NCBI GenBank assembly: GCA_037013495.1
Contig: CM072811.1
Coordinates: 26,538,159-26,602,158 of the forward strand
Origin: Hippophae tibetana
Taxonomy: Eukaryota > Streptophyta > Magnoliopsida > Rosales > Elaeagnaceae
Direction of reading: 5' to 3'
DNA: 64,000 nucleotides
Notes under the pieces: generated by a model
What the model saw: the letters and a program-made list of their open reading frames with translations, nothing else
Databases searched by the model: none
Told to the model about the DNA's origin: nothing
Program-made: the position numbers and the translations under genes
Part shown: positions 48,725-61,171 of the stretch, in pieces
How the letters are laid out: each line of letters begins with the position of its first letter
Position numbering within the stretch: the stretch's first letter is position 1

Positions 48725-49990
48725 ATGTCATCATCATTGATTCCCACCCGCAATCTCCGTCTTCTTCGAGACCTCTCAACTACCGCCGCTGCAGTCACCA
48801 CCACCACTACGATTAATGATGCTTCGACGACCAAATCTTCAATCTCCATTTCTAAAGCGAAATCGAAGCTTCGAACCGAGTACGACCCTGACAAAGCTCT
48901 TGAAATCTACTCCTCTGTATCTCAACACTACTCTTCCCCTACTGTCTCTCGTTACGCTCAAGACCTCGCCGTCCGTCGTCTCGTTAAGTCCCATCGCTTT
49001 GCCGACATCGAATCCTTAATTGAGTCTCACAAGAAAGACCCCAAAATCACACAAGAACCTTACTTGTCCACCCTTATTCGTTCCTATGGCCGAGCTGGTA
49101 TGTTCGATCACGCTTTGAAAACCTTCGAGCAAATGGATGAATTGGGTACTCCAAGGTCAGTCATTTCCTTCAATTCTCTGTTATCTGCTTGTAATCTCTC
49201 TAAATTGTTTGATAAAGTTCCTGAACTATTCAATGAGATAGCCACAAAATATGGTATTTCCCCAGATAAAGTTTCGTATGGTATATTGGTGAAGGCGTAT
49301 GGCGAAATGGGTTCGCCTGATAAGGCCATTCAGACTTTGAATGAGATGGAGAAAAGGGGTATCGAGATAACTACAGTTGCTTTTACATCTGTCTTGAGTG
49401 CTCTGTACAAGAAGGAAAAGATTGAAGAGGCAGAAAAGTTGTGGGATAGGATGGTGGAGAATGGTTGTGAGGTTGATGTTGTTGCTTACAACGTTAAGAT
49501 TATGCATGCCCAGGGTGGGAATCCGGAGAATGTTAAGGCTTTGATTGATGCAATGAGTAATGCTGGTTTAAAACCTGATACTATCAGTTACAATTACTTG
49601 ATGACTTGTTATTGTAAGAGTGGGATGATGGATGAAGCAAAGAAGGTTTATGAGGGATTGGAAGAAAATGGATGCAACCCGAATGCTGCAACTTTCAGGA
49701 CTTATATTTATTATCTGTGTAGAAATGGGGATCATGAGAAAGGGTATAAGATTTTCAAGGAGAGTGTTAAGAGGCATAAGATTCCTGATTTTGAAACTAT
49801 GAGACATCTGGTTGAAGGATTGGTTAAGAAAAAGAAGATGAAAGAAGCCAAGGGATTGATTAGGACTATCAAAAAGAAGTTTCCTCCTAATTTTTTGAAT
49901 GGTTGGAAGAAAGTTGAGGAAAATCTTGGGTTGGCTTCTTCTGCAGCTGATGCTTCAATAGATGCGGACGAGGAAGAAGATAAAGCATGA
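48725..49990 (+). CDS. Mitochondrial P-class PPR protein (At2g18520/At4g36680-like)
   Basis: Intronless, 421 residues, starting MSSSLIPTRNLRLLRDLSTT. The first 35 or so residues are rich in Arg, Ser and Thr with few acids, fitting a mitochondrial presequence. A conserved spacer follows (KAKSKLRTEYDPDKALEIY, SRYAQDLAVRRLVKSHRF), then about eight P-type PPR motifs between residues 105 and 385, for example PDKVSYGILVKAYGEMG, TVAFTSVLSALYKK, VDVVAYNVKIMHAQGG, PDTISYNYLMTCYCKSG and PNAATFRTYIYYLC. The C-terminus is acidic (DADEEEDKA). No E, DYW or SMR domain, so it is not an editing-type PPR. It closely matches Arabidopsis At2g18520 and At4g36680; relatives of this short-PPR group have been reported with plant mitochondrial ribosomes, but that role is inference here. 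RNA-binding targets are unknown. Confidence 0.93.
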   Translation: MSSSLIPTRNLRLLRDLSTTAAAVTTTTTINDASTTKSSISISKAKSKLRTEYDPDKALEIYSSVSQHYSSPTVSRYAQDLAVRRLVKSHRFADIESLIESHKKDPKITQEPYLSTLIRSYGRAGMFDHALKTFEQMDELGTPRSVISFNSLLSACNLSKLFDKVPELFNEIATKYGISPDKVSYGILVKAYGEMGSPDKAIQTLNEMEKRGIEITTVAFTSVLSALYKKEKIEEAEKLWDRMVENGCEVDVVAYNVKIMHAQGGNPENVKALIDAMSNAGLKPDTISYNYLMTCYCKSGMMDEAKKVYEGLEENGCNPNAATFRTYIYYLCRNGDHEKGYKIFKESVKRHKIPDFETMRHLVEGLVKKKKMKEAKGLIRTIKKKFPPNFLNGWKKVEENLGLASSAADASIDADEEEDKA

Positions 49991-52900
49991 TTATGTAGAA
50001 TTCTTTCATAGTTGATGTTGGATTCTTCTAAATAAACTGCAATTTTATGCTGTCAACGAAAATTTAGAATATAGATCAACAATGCTGGCTCTAGCAGCAA
50101 ATTTTGGAGCTTTTATGAACTATAAATGAGTAAAATCTTCCCCTTTTCAAGTCAACTTTTGGTTGTTAGTTTTGAATCTTTGCCTAGTTAGTTGTAGCTG
50201 TTTTTCAGTTGACCCTATTGAAAAGTTCGTTCATTTCCTTCCGTTTAGAAAATTATGTTTCCATGTAATGTTAAGATGCTTATGGGATTTGCCATTATAC
50301 ATCCAAACTATTTAAAAAGTTTCTAGTAGCAAGCCATTTGAGCCACATTGTTATCCAGATTTTGGTGTTATCATTGCTGGTACTGTTCCACTAAAAATGG
50401 TGGTGGTATAGCCTATTATGTATTAATTTCTCCATTTTATGTTAGATTTAGATTTTGGAAGACTACAAGGTGATTTATTATGGAAGTGTGATGGGAAGTA
50501 TGGTTGGGAAGACTTGAGCTGAAATCTTTCTTTGTACTGCAGTACAAAAGTGGAAGACTCCAAGACTAACTGTGTCATTCAGTTCATGATAATTTTTTTA
50601 TTTTTCATTTGTTTGTCTGCTTGATTGATATTTGTTCGATAATACTCCTTTTCTAATGTTGTAATTATTCTTGAATTGTGTTATCTATTGTAAGTAATCC
50701 CTTTTCTAATGTTTTAATCCTTGCACTCTAAAAGAGCAAGGATTAAAATATTGATAAATATGGACAAACTAATTGTAATTTTTTGGCTAAGAAAATTAAT
50801 TGTATTTTTTTTATAAAATATGAAAGAGGCCTTGAAGGAAATATTTGTAAAACTCATAATGAATAAAAAAATTTATTAAAATTATTCACGGGTGTTTTTA
50901 TTCGTATCTTTACAAAAGTGAAATATTGTGGATATAAATGAAATAAAAGATAATCGAATTATTCATTTTGTTTTATTCATATCATTTAATTATTTTTTGT
51001 AATTTATATCATTTAGTTATTATATTTATATAATTTTGTTAGTCATTAATAAACGATATAAATAAGTGGTAGATTTGAAATAATTAAAATAATTAAGTGA
51101 TATATTTAGAATAAATTATTTTCTTAATTATATTACTTAACTTTATAAATTGTTTAAAGTATACTACTTAGTTATCAGATTTGTTTTAAATCTATTATTA
51201 ATATGTGATATTGTTAGATAAAGATGAATTGAATGGTATAAATATAATAATTTAATAGTATAAATGAGATGAAAAATAATTAAGTGATATGAATGAAATA
51301 AATGTAATAACTTGTGATAGTTTTGTAAGATTACTATGGTTTGGTCAATATTTTGTAATAATTTGGGCTAGTTTTGAATATAAGTCTTTCCTTTCTTTTC
51401 TACAACTTTGAGATAGCATGCAAACTCAATGACAAACAACCAAGTAATCAAGAAGACTTAACATGTCATTTGTATCAATGATTGAAAACTTCGGCATTGG
51501 TGTACAATTGGTACGAGTTTTTATGTATCATATTAAATAGGTCATGCATAAGCAATATTACATTATATGATAACTTTTATTATATATTGGTGTGGTTTTC
51601 TTACATATCACAGTAGTTTGTAATTTAATTTATATAATTTTTTTTACTTATCAAAAGTTACTTCATTATAAAAAAATATTAAATTAATATTAAATTATTT
51701 AAATATATATTTACATTTAAATTTTATTCATACGAAAAAGTTAAGATATAGTTTTAGAATTAAAAAACTCATACATATTAAGTATTTAATAAGATCTAAA
51801 CCGATATTAATAAGATAATTTTTTTATATAACTTTATAATTTTTATTATGTAAGATGGTTTAATGTTATTGTCATATTGAATATAAATACAATTATAATG
51901 TTTAATACAGTGTAACAAACATATTATTAGGTAATTTCATTTTAAGAAAATTTTCATATAAATATTTAATTCGAAAAAAAATGAAAAAAATAATAACTTT
52001 TGAAAAATTATTTTAAAATTTGAAGTTTTAAAATGGAAATGTATAATAGATAATGATACAAATTAATGTGAAATGTAATTAACTCCTAAGGCATCTTCAC
52101 TAGTTATGGTATAATATTGAGGGTTATTTTATGGTATTTATATTATTATTTTGTTGTTTATTATTGTTTAAATTCTTAAGTGGTGTCTTAAAAGTATCTG
52201 TATTTTAAAAATGTATCAATTTGATCAAAAATGATTTTTATGTACAAAACAATGAAAGATAATTTAATCATTTTAATTTTTTATAGATTTTTTTTCAACA
52301 TTTTCTCTTTTTCTTTACTTTCTTACATCTCTATCTATTTGTACAAAATTGTCTCTCTTTTTTTTTTCAATAAATCTTAAACCTTAAATATTAAATCTTA
52401 AATTCTAAATATTAAATAATAAATCCTAAATTCTAAACAGCAGAAAGAGAAATAGATAAAGTGAAAGTAAAGGAGAAAAATAATAATATAAATATTTAAA
52501 GACTAAAATACCATTCAACTTTTACTTACATGTAAATATATATATTTTATTAAATGAGTATATTTTGATTAATTTTGATACTTTCTATTCAAGAGTTCTT
52601 GAATATCAATGTGTACTAACTAAAACATTAATATTAGTAATGATAAGATATCTATTTATTTTAAATTAATCTTGTAATTAATTATAAAATATAAATTTTT
52701 AAAGTTAAATAATACACATTACATAGTGACGAAGCATGCTCCTATTAATTAAATCGAAATAATCTTATAGCCAATTCAACTATTGCAAACAAATATAAAA
52801 TTTAAAAGAATTGATAATTGATCTTATTTCATATTCCTATTAAGTTAAATTTGCAGCCGTTTTTCATAATTTTTTTTATAAAAAAAAGATAAGATATTTA

Positions 52901-53660
52901 TCAAACTATTGTAGATCTTTTGAGCCTTATAGAATAGTTCATATAGATGAAGTAATATTCCATAACATTTTATCTTTACAACTCCTTAATATCTTCATTA
53001 CTTGAATCTTTAAAATTTCTTTTTAAAATATATAAGTTTGATCCTCAATAGAAAAACTAAACGACAAGAAAGTTGATTGCTTGTTTTATTTTATTAAATA
53101 AAATCTCAAATTTTAAAATCAAAATTTTACTAAAATAATACAAGCCGTCACCCCTAATTATATGTATATATTGCATTTTCTATTAGAAATATTCTACTTT
53201 GCATCCTAATGTAATACATCCCATTATCCACTCTCTAGTGGGTAGTTATTTAAAAAAAATAGATTTTTAGATGGTCAAAATAAGTTTGGTTAAATCTAAA
53301 GATTGAAAAACAAAGTATGTATGCTACAATTGATGTATCATAGAAGGATAATTTTTCTATTAATTAACAAAATCATTAAGGTTATTTAAAAAAATGTAAC
53401 AATTTATCTATCTAATTTTAAATGTATCACTTTTTGAGTCATAAATAATTCGTGAACATATAGATAAAAAATTCATATTTATGCAATAAAAATTTATTTT
53501 TTAATTATTTGTTCGTTGTATATTAGTGGTAATCAAATAATTACACTGAAAATAGAATAGAAGAATTGAACTGCTAATTTTTTTTTATTACAATCGAATT
53601 TAAAAAATAAAAAATAAAATATGGGGCCGAGCCATTCAGAATAAGCTCAAAATTAAGTAA
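49991..53660. other. Intergenic DNA between PPR and SF3B4
   Basis: The first 500-700 bases are less AT-rich and probably include the PPR 3' UTR. The rest is AT-rich DNA with no supported gene. The stretch from about 52090 (GGCATCTTCACTAGTTATGG) resembles the end of small DNA elements, but no partner end was found. Confidence 0.5.
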
Positions 53661-53668
53661 CTTAATCA

Positions 53669-53718
53669 TGGGCCTTTTGAGTTTGGTTTCGACCCAAATG
53701 TAAAAGGGCTTAGGCCCA
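53669..53718 (+). promoter_or_regulatory. Site II (TGGGCC) pair in the SF3B4 promoter
   Basis: TGGGCC at 53669-53674 and its complement GGCCCA at 53713-53718, about 180-230 bases upstream of the SF3B4 start codon. Site II elements bind TCP factors and mark growth-linked housekeeping promoters in plants. Confidence 0.5.
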
Positions 53719-53755
53719 CTCAATTATCAGTATTATGTTTGGAGAAAGCATCACC

Positions 53756-53770
53756 ATGGGTACTGGGTAG
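53756..53770 (+). promoter_or_regulatory. Possible minimal upstream ORF (MGTG) in the SF3B4 leader
   Basis: ATG in a favourable context (ACCATGG) is followed after four codons by TAG, 127 bases before the main start. It would only matter if transcription begins upstream of 53756, which cannot be seen here. Confidence 0.3.
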
Positions 53771-53897
53771 AGAGGAGCATTTCTATTTTCTTCGAGAGCT
53801 CTCGTTAACGAAGTCGAACAACGCCTCTTTGTTCAATCTAATATCCATACATAGTTGCAATCTATATCTAGAGTGAAAGGAAGAGAACAAAGAGACA

Positions 53898-56800
53898 ATG
53901 ACGACTCGTATAGCGCCAGGAGTAGGAGCTAACTTGCTCGGCCAACATTCGGCTGAACGGAACCAAGAAGCCACTGCTTATGTTGGCAATCTTGATCCTC
54001 AGGTCACCATTTCTTTACATCTTCTTCTTCTATGATTTAATTTTTACTTGAGATTTTTAGGGTTTAATTTTCAAATGGTTATTTTTCGTTTTTTAATTTG
54101 TTGGTTTTTCTTTCTTCCTCTTTTTTGTGCTTTTAGGTTGCTGAGGAGTTACTTTGGGAGTTGTTCGTGCAAGCCGGTCCTGTTGGTAAGTTTTTCTATC
54201 GCTTTAATTTATAGCTTTTTCTGATTTATTTATTCTTTTATTAACGTGAATGATTCAATTAGACGAAGCTGCGTGATATTTCCTAGTTCCTTCTTCATCT
54301 TAGAGTATATCATATTTGCTCTCCATTTTTTTTGGAGATTTGTGTAATGAATGTTGTTGACAATCTTTTCTTCTTTCTGCTTCAGTAAATGTGTACGTTC
54401 CAAAAGATAGAGTGACAAATCTTCATCAAGGTTATGGATTTGTTGAATTTCGAAGTGAAGAAGATGCTGACTATGTGAGTCACTGAGTCCCACCAATGGC
54501 TATTGTTTCAATTGGGTTCATATGTGTGAAAATAGTTTTCATATTTGGAGCTAATTTCCTTTGTTGTTTGTTTTTGGCTTTTGTTTTTGTTGGGATGATT
54601 ACGCAGGCAATCAAGGTGCTTAATATGATTAAACTATATGGCAAGCCAATACGTGTAAATAAGGTACTGGGTTTTGATTTTCTAACTACGTCTTCAAGGT
54701 CGTGTGTTATGTATGTGATGAATGCTTTTGTAGCTTTATTATACCAGAAATGTGAAATGCTATTGACTGGAAAAAGGCTCCACTTTGTTGGACTAAACAT
54801 TATTAAGCAACTTTGATGGATTGTTTGATTTCAACTTGGTTCCAGGCAACACAAGATAAAAAGAGCTTGGACGTTGGGGCTAATCTTTTCATTGGAAATC
54901 TTGATCCTGTAAGTAGTTACACTTTGTTAGAGCAAGGTTACCAAAACTAATGCTAGTTTTAGGAGTTAGGCTCTTTATCATAATCCCTTATTCTTTTTGT
55001 AGGATGTGGATGAGAAACTTCTTTATGACACTTTCAGTGCCTTTGGAGTCATCGTCACAAATCCAAAGGTATTTTCTGTGACCTTTCTTTTGCTATAGAT
55101 GTCTTGAACTTTTCATTTAGTTTCTTATTTAGTAAAATGAATTAGGAAGCAGTATAATTCATTTGAATTATCAGCTATGATTGTTATTGTGGTTCAGATA
55201 CTCAAGTTCAACTTATTCAGTTAGCTTGCATTGAGACATGATGCCTTTTAGAGAAGGTTTTGCATTTTAATAGTTAAGCAATGTAAATACAAGTCATATC
55301 AAGTTAATGATCATTTTTCTGTCATTCTTATCGTCCATTTTTTTGGTATGAAAGTTCAAGCCATACTCGACCACATAAGGTTTACAAATTAGGCAGTTTG
55401 TGATTTTACATATCTGAAGTCAGGAATATAAGTCTCTTTTTTGTTTGGTTTACACTGGGATAAGTCTCCATTTCATGAAAAGTATTTGGTGCATGCCTTT
55501 TGTACAATTTTAATTGACATGAAATAAGCCAATCATTTATGTTTTTTTACCTTTTGAGCTCAACCATTGAGGTTGGTGGGTTTACTTTATCTAGGGGTGA
55601 CAAATTGTGTTTGTTAGCAGGTTGTGTCGACACATTTAATAAACATGTCGTGTCGTGTTAACTCATTTATAAGCAGGCTAATATTAATGTTTCATATATC
55701 GTGTTTGTGTCAGTTCACGTGTCAGTCTACTCAAACAAGTCGAACCAAAATTTATATTAAAAAAAATTATTCAGTTAAATGGGTTGAATTAGTTGTCTGT
55801 CATGTAATGTCATGTCCTGTTTGGCACATTTAATAAATAGGTTATGCATGGCATATCGGGTCGTGCTACTCATATCTTTGTCTTGTTTGTACATAGTGTC
55901 ACAAATTGCTAGACTTAACTCTATCCGCATTTATCTCCATAGTAGGTGGTATAAGAGAGGATAAATTTTGTTTATTTTTAATTGACATAATCTATGGGAT
56001 TGCTAAATTGGCAATTGCCAAGATGGTTTTATGCAATTTCTTTAAAAAATATAATGTATTCTTAACTTCTCTTGTATAGAAGCAAAGTTTGTTGGATAAG
56101 AACACTTTTTAACCACCAAGTAGATTTCAACTTCCTCCTTGTCTCTGTGCAGTAATCAGTTGTCACAATATCAGAAGTTTTGTAGAGCATGTGTGTTTTC
56201 TTTCTCTTTTTTCTCCCAAGTCCCAATTAAGAATTAAGAAATGAATGTTTATTTTGAAATGATAAAGAAGTGCCGAGTGGAAAAATATATAGGTTCAAGC
56301 ATCTGTATGTAGTACATAAAATATTTTCACTTGTTCATGTTTAGGCTAACAGGATACTCTAATTCTTGTAGCTCTCTTTTGCAGATAATGAGAGATCCAG
56401 AGACCGGAAATTCCCGTGGCTTTGGCTTTATTAGCTATGATTCATTTGAGGCATCTGATGCAGCTATTGAGGTATGTGCGTCTAGAGCTAAGGAAAATCT
56501 GTATTATATTGAACTTGTAGAAGAAGCACTAGTCAACGACCATTGTATTTTATCTTTAGATTTTCTTTTTAACTGTCCATAAAGGACTTTTAGCTTCTTT
56601 TTTGTTTCCCCTTCAGGCTGAAAACTAAGACTCTCAGTTGGTTATCTTTGATAACTTGTTCAAATGAATTCTATTCCTTTTAGAAATTATTTCTTTTGGT
56701 TATCTTGGATAACTGGTTCAAATGAAATTCCTTTTCCATTTAGAAATTGTTTTTTTTTTGTGATAATGCAATTTTTTTAATTCTGTGCACCAAGTTTGGA

Positions 56801-57667
56801 GAATATTATTGGATTTGTTGCATGTTTTTACTTCCTACTTCCTTGTGCTAATGCTTCTTGGGGAAGATACAGGTCAATGAGTAAATAACCTAGGACTTTT
56901 AATTGTTCTGTTGTACAGGCAATGAATGGTCAGTATCTGTGCAATCGTCAAATAACAGTGTCATATGCATATAAGAAAGACACGAAAGGGGAACGCCATG
57001 GTACTCCAGCAGGTAAGGCTTCATGTTCTGAAAGATGCTGATTTTTTGGGTTACTGCATGATAGAGAGTGGCTATAGATAAGACCAGCCTAATGATATTG
57101 ATGGTCCTAATTTTTTAGTTGCTAGTCCTTGTTTGATGCATGTGCTTATTCCTTATCTGCTTTCATTATTGGGTTGCAGAAAGAGTTTTGGCTGCTAGCA
57201 ATCCTACTGCAAAGAGCCGACCGCATACTCTTTTTGCCAGTGGGCCCCCAACACTCGCCAATGGTCCTCGAGCCAATGCTGCTGCTGTGCCTCCCCGGCC
57301 TTTTGCAAATGGTGCTGTTCCTCCTGCTCCTGTTCCTGCATTTCGTCCATCACCACCTCAAGGTATGGCATTCCCACCCATGCAGGTAGCTGCTCAACCA
57401 ACTTGGCACAGCCAGCCACAACAACCAGGTCCGCCTGTCATGCATCCGTCTCAAGTTCAGCAATTTAGACCTCCCCCTAGCATGCCACCACCACCACCTC
57501 AATACGGTCAAGCTCCACCAAGACCCCTTCCACCTCCTATGGCAATGGGAGGTCAACAACATGGTTGGCGACCACCGCCACCCCCTCAGCAGAGGCCATA
57601 TATGCCACAGGGATCAATGCCTCCACCTCCTCCACACCAGCATTTCCCTCCACCACCTCCCTCTTAA
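53898..57667 (+). CDS. SF3B4: Splicing factor 3B subunit 4 (SF3B4/SAP49)
   Basis: Subunit of the SF3b complex of U2 snRNP, which binds pre-mRNA near the branch site; nuclear. Exons 53898-54002, 54137-54185, 54386-54474, 54607-54663, 54846-54908, 55003-55068, 56385-56471, 56919-57012, 57180-57667; continuous frame, 365 residues, close to the Arabidopsis length of about 363. Starts [20 protein letters not shown], the conserved plant N-terminus, which fixes the start. RRM1 at about 28-102 ([23 protein letters not shown]) and RRM2 at about 113-191 ([39 protein letters not shown]). Residues 205-365 form a Pro/Gln/Met-rich low-complexity tail with many PPPPP blocks. Intron 6 is unusually long (1.3 kb) and carries a probable MITE. 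A probable AATAAA poly(A) signal is at 57997. Known as EMB2444 (At2g18510) in Arabidopsis, where loss is embryo-lethal; I am confident of the family. Confidence 0.95.
55591..55905 (+). mobile_element. Probable hAT-like MITE in SF3B4 intron 6
   Basis: The intron contains CTAGGGGTGACAAATTGTG, an hAT-style end resembling the TIR of the intact element (TAGGGGTGAGCA), followed by repeated GTGTCGTGTT and GGGTCGTGCTACTC motifs typical of small non-autonomous hAT elements. The other end is degenerate (ACATAGTGTCACAAATTG). No coding capacity. The insertion lies well away from both splice sites. Confidence 0.4.
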
Positions 57668-57996
57668 TTGTGGTGTCAGCCAGTTGTGAACTTGAAAATG
57701 TACTGTTATAATATTAGCCAACCATAATTTGGAAGTGAGTTGGGAACAATTTTAACGATTTAGAATTACTTGGTTCAACGACTTTATGCTTGTCAGCGCG
57801 TGGTTCATTTTCTTCTAGTTTTCAGAGTTCTTTGCACTTATGCTAGCGGCTAAACATGTAATGTCTCAAGTTCTATTTTTCAATTTTTCGTCCAAAAAAA
57901 GTTAAAATTTTCATTTGGCGTATTCCTTTTGCCTCCATTTCTAGGGAATTTGTGTTAATGGGAAGTACACGATGACTATTTGTTCTTTTAAATGGT

Positions 57997-58002
57997 AATA
58001 AA
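57997..58002 (+). terminator. Possible poly(A) signal of SF3B4
   Basis: AATAAA about 330 bases after the stop codon; position is compatible with a plant 3' UTR but unproven. Confidence 0.3.
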
Positions 58003-58977
58003 ACCAATTGAAAGTAGAAAGATTTATAGGGGAGTTAATTTTATTAAGACATTTAAATTAAAATTATACAAGACTTAAATAATTTGGAAAATTGTACTTG
58101 ATCTTCAATATGATTCCAATCCAAGCTTGAAATCTGTTTATTCATTAAATTATAGGGAAAAATGTTACACAATTCTTTTAGGTTTGCTAATTTGTATAGT
58201 TTAATCTTTTAAGTTAAAAATGATATCATTTAGGTAATTAGTTTTGTAAAATTGATCAATTAAATATAATTTTTATTATATTTTATTAAAATATTATTAT
58301 TTTTCTTTAAAATGATGGAATACAATTAAAATACGAGTTTTTAATAATAGTAAAGGTACAATTAATATTAAAAAAATATCAAAAAATGTTTTTTTAATAT
58401 TTCATAATTATCATTATTTTATTTTAATGTATTATTAATTTTTAAATTTTATTAAAAAATCAAATATATATTTAAATAATTTTTTGTTTGAATTTTGTTA
58501 TTTTTTATTTTTCTTAAAATATTTTATATTAAATTTTATTTTTATTATTATTAAAAACTTGCATTTTTGATCGTGTTTTAATTACTTTGTAAAAAAAATA
58601 TTTTAAATAAATAATTAAGATAATATAATTTATTTTTAATTGATAATTTTTATAAAATTAAAGAATTAAAAGATTATGTTTTTAATATTTAATATGATAA
58701 ATTAAATTATATAAATAAATAATTTAAGATTTATAATTAGAGGAAAAGAAAGAGAAATATAAAGTGTAAGATTTGGTGCCTAAATTGGCACTCTATAGAA
58801 CGGTTGACGTGGCAATACTAAATATGTCATGCCTACTAGTTTGGTGTCTTCGTTGCATATAATGGTAGTATTTAACATGGATGGAAAGGATTTATTCGAC
58901 TCTTATTTTTACAAATTTTAGATCACCCCCTATTTCTTTCCTTATTCGATTACTTTTTTTTTATGAAATTATAAATA
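58003..58977. other. Intergenic AT-rich DNA
   Basis: No gene seen. Mostly poly-A/T-rich sequence; a short mirror-like stretch around 58768-58800 (TTGGTGCCTAAATTGGCA) has no clear identity. Confidence 0.5.
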
Positions 58978-59356
58978 TTAGGATATATTCGTGATCCCAA
59001 TACTTTAATGTGGGAGGATCCTTAGATTTTATCTTCAATCTGAGGTATATTAGTTTCGTTTTTCGCAAACTTCAAACTTGGAACCAAACTTCGAACTTGA
59101 AACTTAATCCTTAAGTATCTCAGATTTATAGATGTTGGTACCAACCGAGTCGTGTCCCAATTGGTACCAGCTTCTATAAATCCTACTTAAGGAATAGATC
59201 TCAGGTTCAAAGTTGGAAAAAATCAAAAGAAATGCACCATAACTCAATTGGAGGTGGAATCTATAGATGAAATGAATTCGTTAATGTACCTCATATTGAA
59301 AATGTAGTCTAAGGACCCTCACGCGATAAAATACAAAACCTACAAATATATCCTAA
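58978..59356. mobile_element. 379-bp foldback MITE
   Basis: The left half is the reverse complement of the right half over almost the whole length: ends TTAGGATATATT and ATATATCCTAA, then matching GAGG(A/G)TCCTTAGA, TGAGGTA(T/C)ATTA and TTATAGA(T/A)GTTGGTACCA blocks meeting near 59150 (TTGGTACCAACCGAGTC and CCCAATTGGTACCAG). It would form a hairpin with arms of about 180 bp. No coding capacity. Target duplication is unclear, so the superfamily is left open. Confidence 0.75.
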
Positions 59357-60879
59357 CAATAAGCAAGAAAATAAATGTTACATTACTTCAATACTTTGAA
59401 ATAATTTGTTAACAGTTTTTTTAAAATAATAAAATATATTAAAAAGAAAATTGCATATAATATTTTTTTATATATAACTATACTATTTTTCAATAGTAAC
59501 TTATATTTAAACTCAATTTTTTTTATATTACACGTGACTTCGTGATATTTAATCACAACTTATTCACGAAAATCAAATAAAACAAAGTCATAAATTAATC
59601 TAACTCGTCTGATTTCCCAATTACAATATATATATATATTGCTTTTAAATTTCTTCTAAACAAATGAGTGTAGCTCAGCAATAGCAACTGGTGCACAAAA
59701 CTGAACTAACTGCCTAGAAACAATGACATGACTAAGATAAGATGATATTCCATGAAACCTAGTTGAAATTTTGAATCTTTTCAACAGCCAATAAAAAAAT
59801 TCTTATTCAAGTTTAACATGAAATTTTTTTCAAAAGCTAATTACATTGTCGTAGCAACAAGGCATACCATATTATCATGGGAATTTTTTTTAGTTTTTCA
59901 CCTCTTATTCATTACTTCCAATTTTTTTGTTGTTGATATAATAGTCTATTTATACTCTAACTTTAATACGTATTTAAAAGTAAATCACTTTTTTTTCTTC
60001 TCTTTTTTCTTGTTTATGCTAATAAAAACTAAACTACATTTTTAACACATTCATAAGAAATATTCATGTTTAATATTTATTCTTTGAGGTGTAACATGAT
60101 GTTATGGTTATTAGACAATCATTCATCACTAAATTTAACTTAGTTTCAACAAGATTTATATTTTTAAATACATCTAAAAGATAAAATATTATCTTTCTTA
60201 AGTGACTGCCCAAATTTTATTGTATAACTTAACCAAGAAAGGAGGTGGCTTCACCATAGCAACACACCTCATACTCTAAGAACAATCTTAATTTTTCATG
60301 TCCTGTTTTTAATTGATAAATGTATAGAGTCTTCCTTAGTGAACCAAATGTCACGTTGCTATTTTTTTCAAGGCCACACGTGAATAGAATTTCGCACAAA
60401 AATTAAGAGAAAATATCCCAAAGGAGGGACCAACTTTCTAAAAAATAATTCCACCCTTATTGGGCAATCTACTAAAGTTTTTCGATGGGAAAATCAACCA
60501 ATTTAAAGCTTGTGTGATTGTTGCTTCAAGGGTATTTTATTCTTAATTTTATCAAAAAGATTATGACTTTTATAATTATATTATTGATTTTAGATTTTAT
60601 TATATTATTTTTAAATTTATTCATGGGGTTTTAGTTTTGCTTCCATGATTGAATTGAATTGCAGGTGGATTATTATTTGAATAAAGTATGAGATTATTTC
60701 TTATTTTGGTTCTTGATATCTTTAATTATGATGGATTGAATCTTTATTTATGATTAAAGAAAATATTTATAAATTAGTTTGTTAGAAACATCATCTATAC
60801 CTAATTATGTTCTTTTGAATCTGAATTAATTACATGATTATTGTGTTGGTTTAAATTGTTTGTGATTTTCTTGTGCTAT

Positions 60880-60903
60880 AATTAATTAATTAATTAATTA
60901 ATT
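60880..60903. repeat. (AATT)n microsatellite
   Basis: Six perfect ATTA/AATT tetranucleotide units. Confidence 0.9.
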
Positions 60904-61171
60904 ATCTGGAGTAAATAAATTAGTTAGTTGACTCTGAATGAAATTTTTATGATCATTAAGATTTCTAATTTAGTGAAAACATTAATAATATCAATTTGGT
61001 TCTATGTTTTCCTTATGATAATTGAATTAACTTATTAGTCTACATTAATGAAATAAACTGGTTACTTGTAATTAAGAATCACCATGATAATTAAGAGATT
61101 TCTAAATTTAGTATAAAAATTAATATTACTTATAATTAATTATTAAATTTATCCAATTAATTAGCTCGATG

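Noticed and set aside
54230-54816. ORFs of 88-106 codons on both strands
   Set aside because: Chance frames across SF3B4 introns 2-4; the spliced SF3B4 frame explains the conserved parts.
48725-57667. PPR and SF3B4 as a co-transcribed pair
   Set aside because: They are separated by 3.9 kb and SF3B4 has its own Site II promoter motifs; plants rarely use such long dicistrons.
59655-59700. GTGTAGCTCAGCAATAG resembling a tRNA D-arm
   Set aside because: No matching acceptor stem, anticodon stem or TTCGA-type T-loop follows at the required distance.
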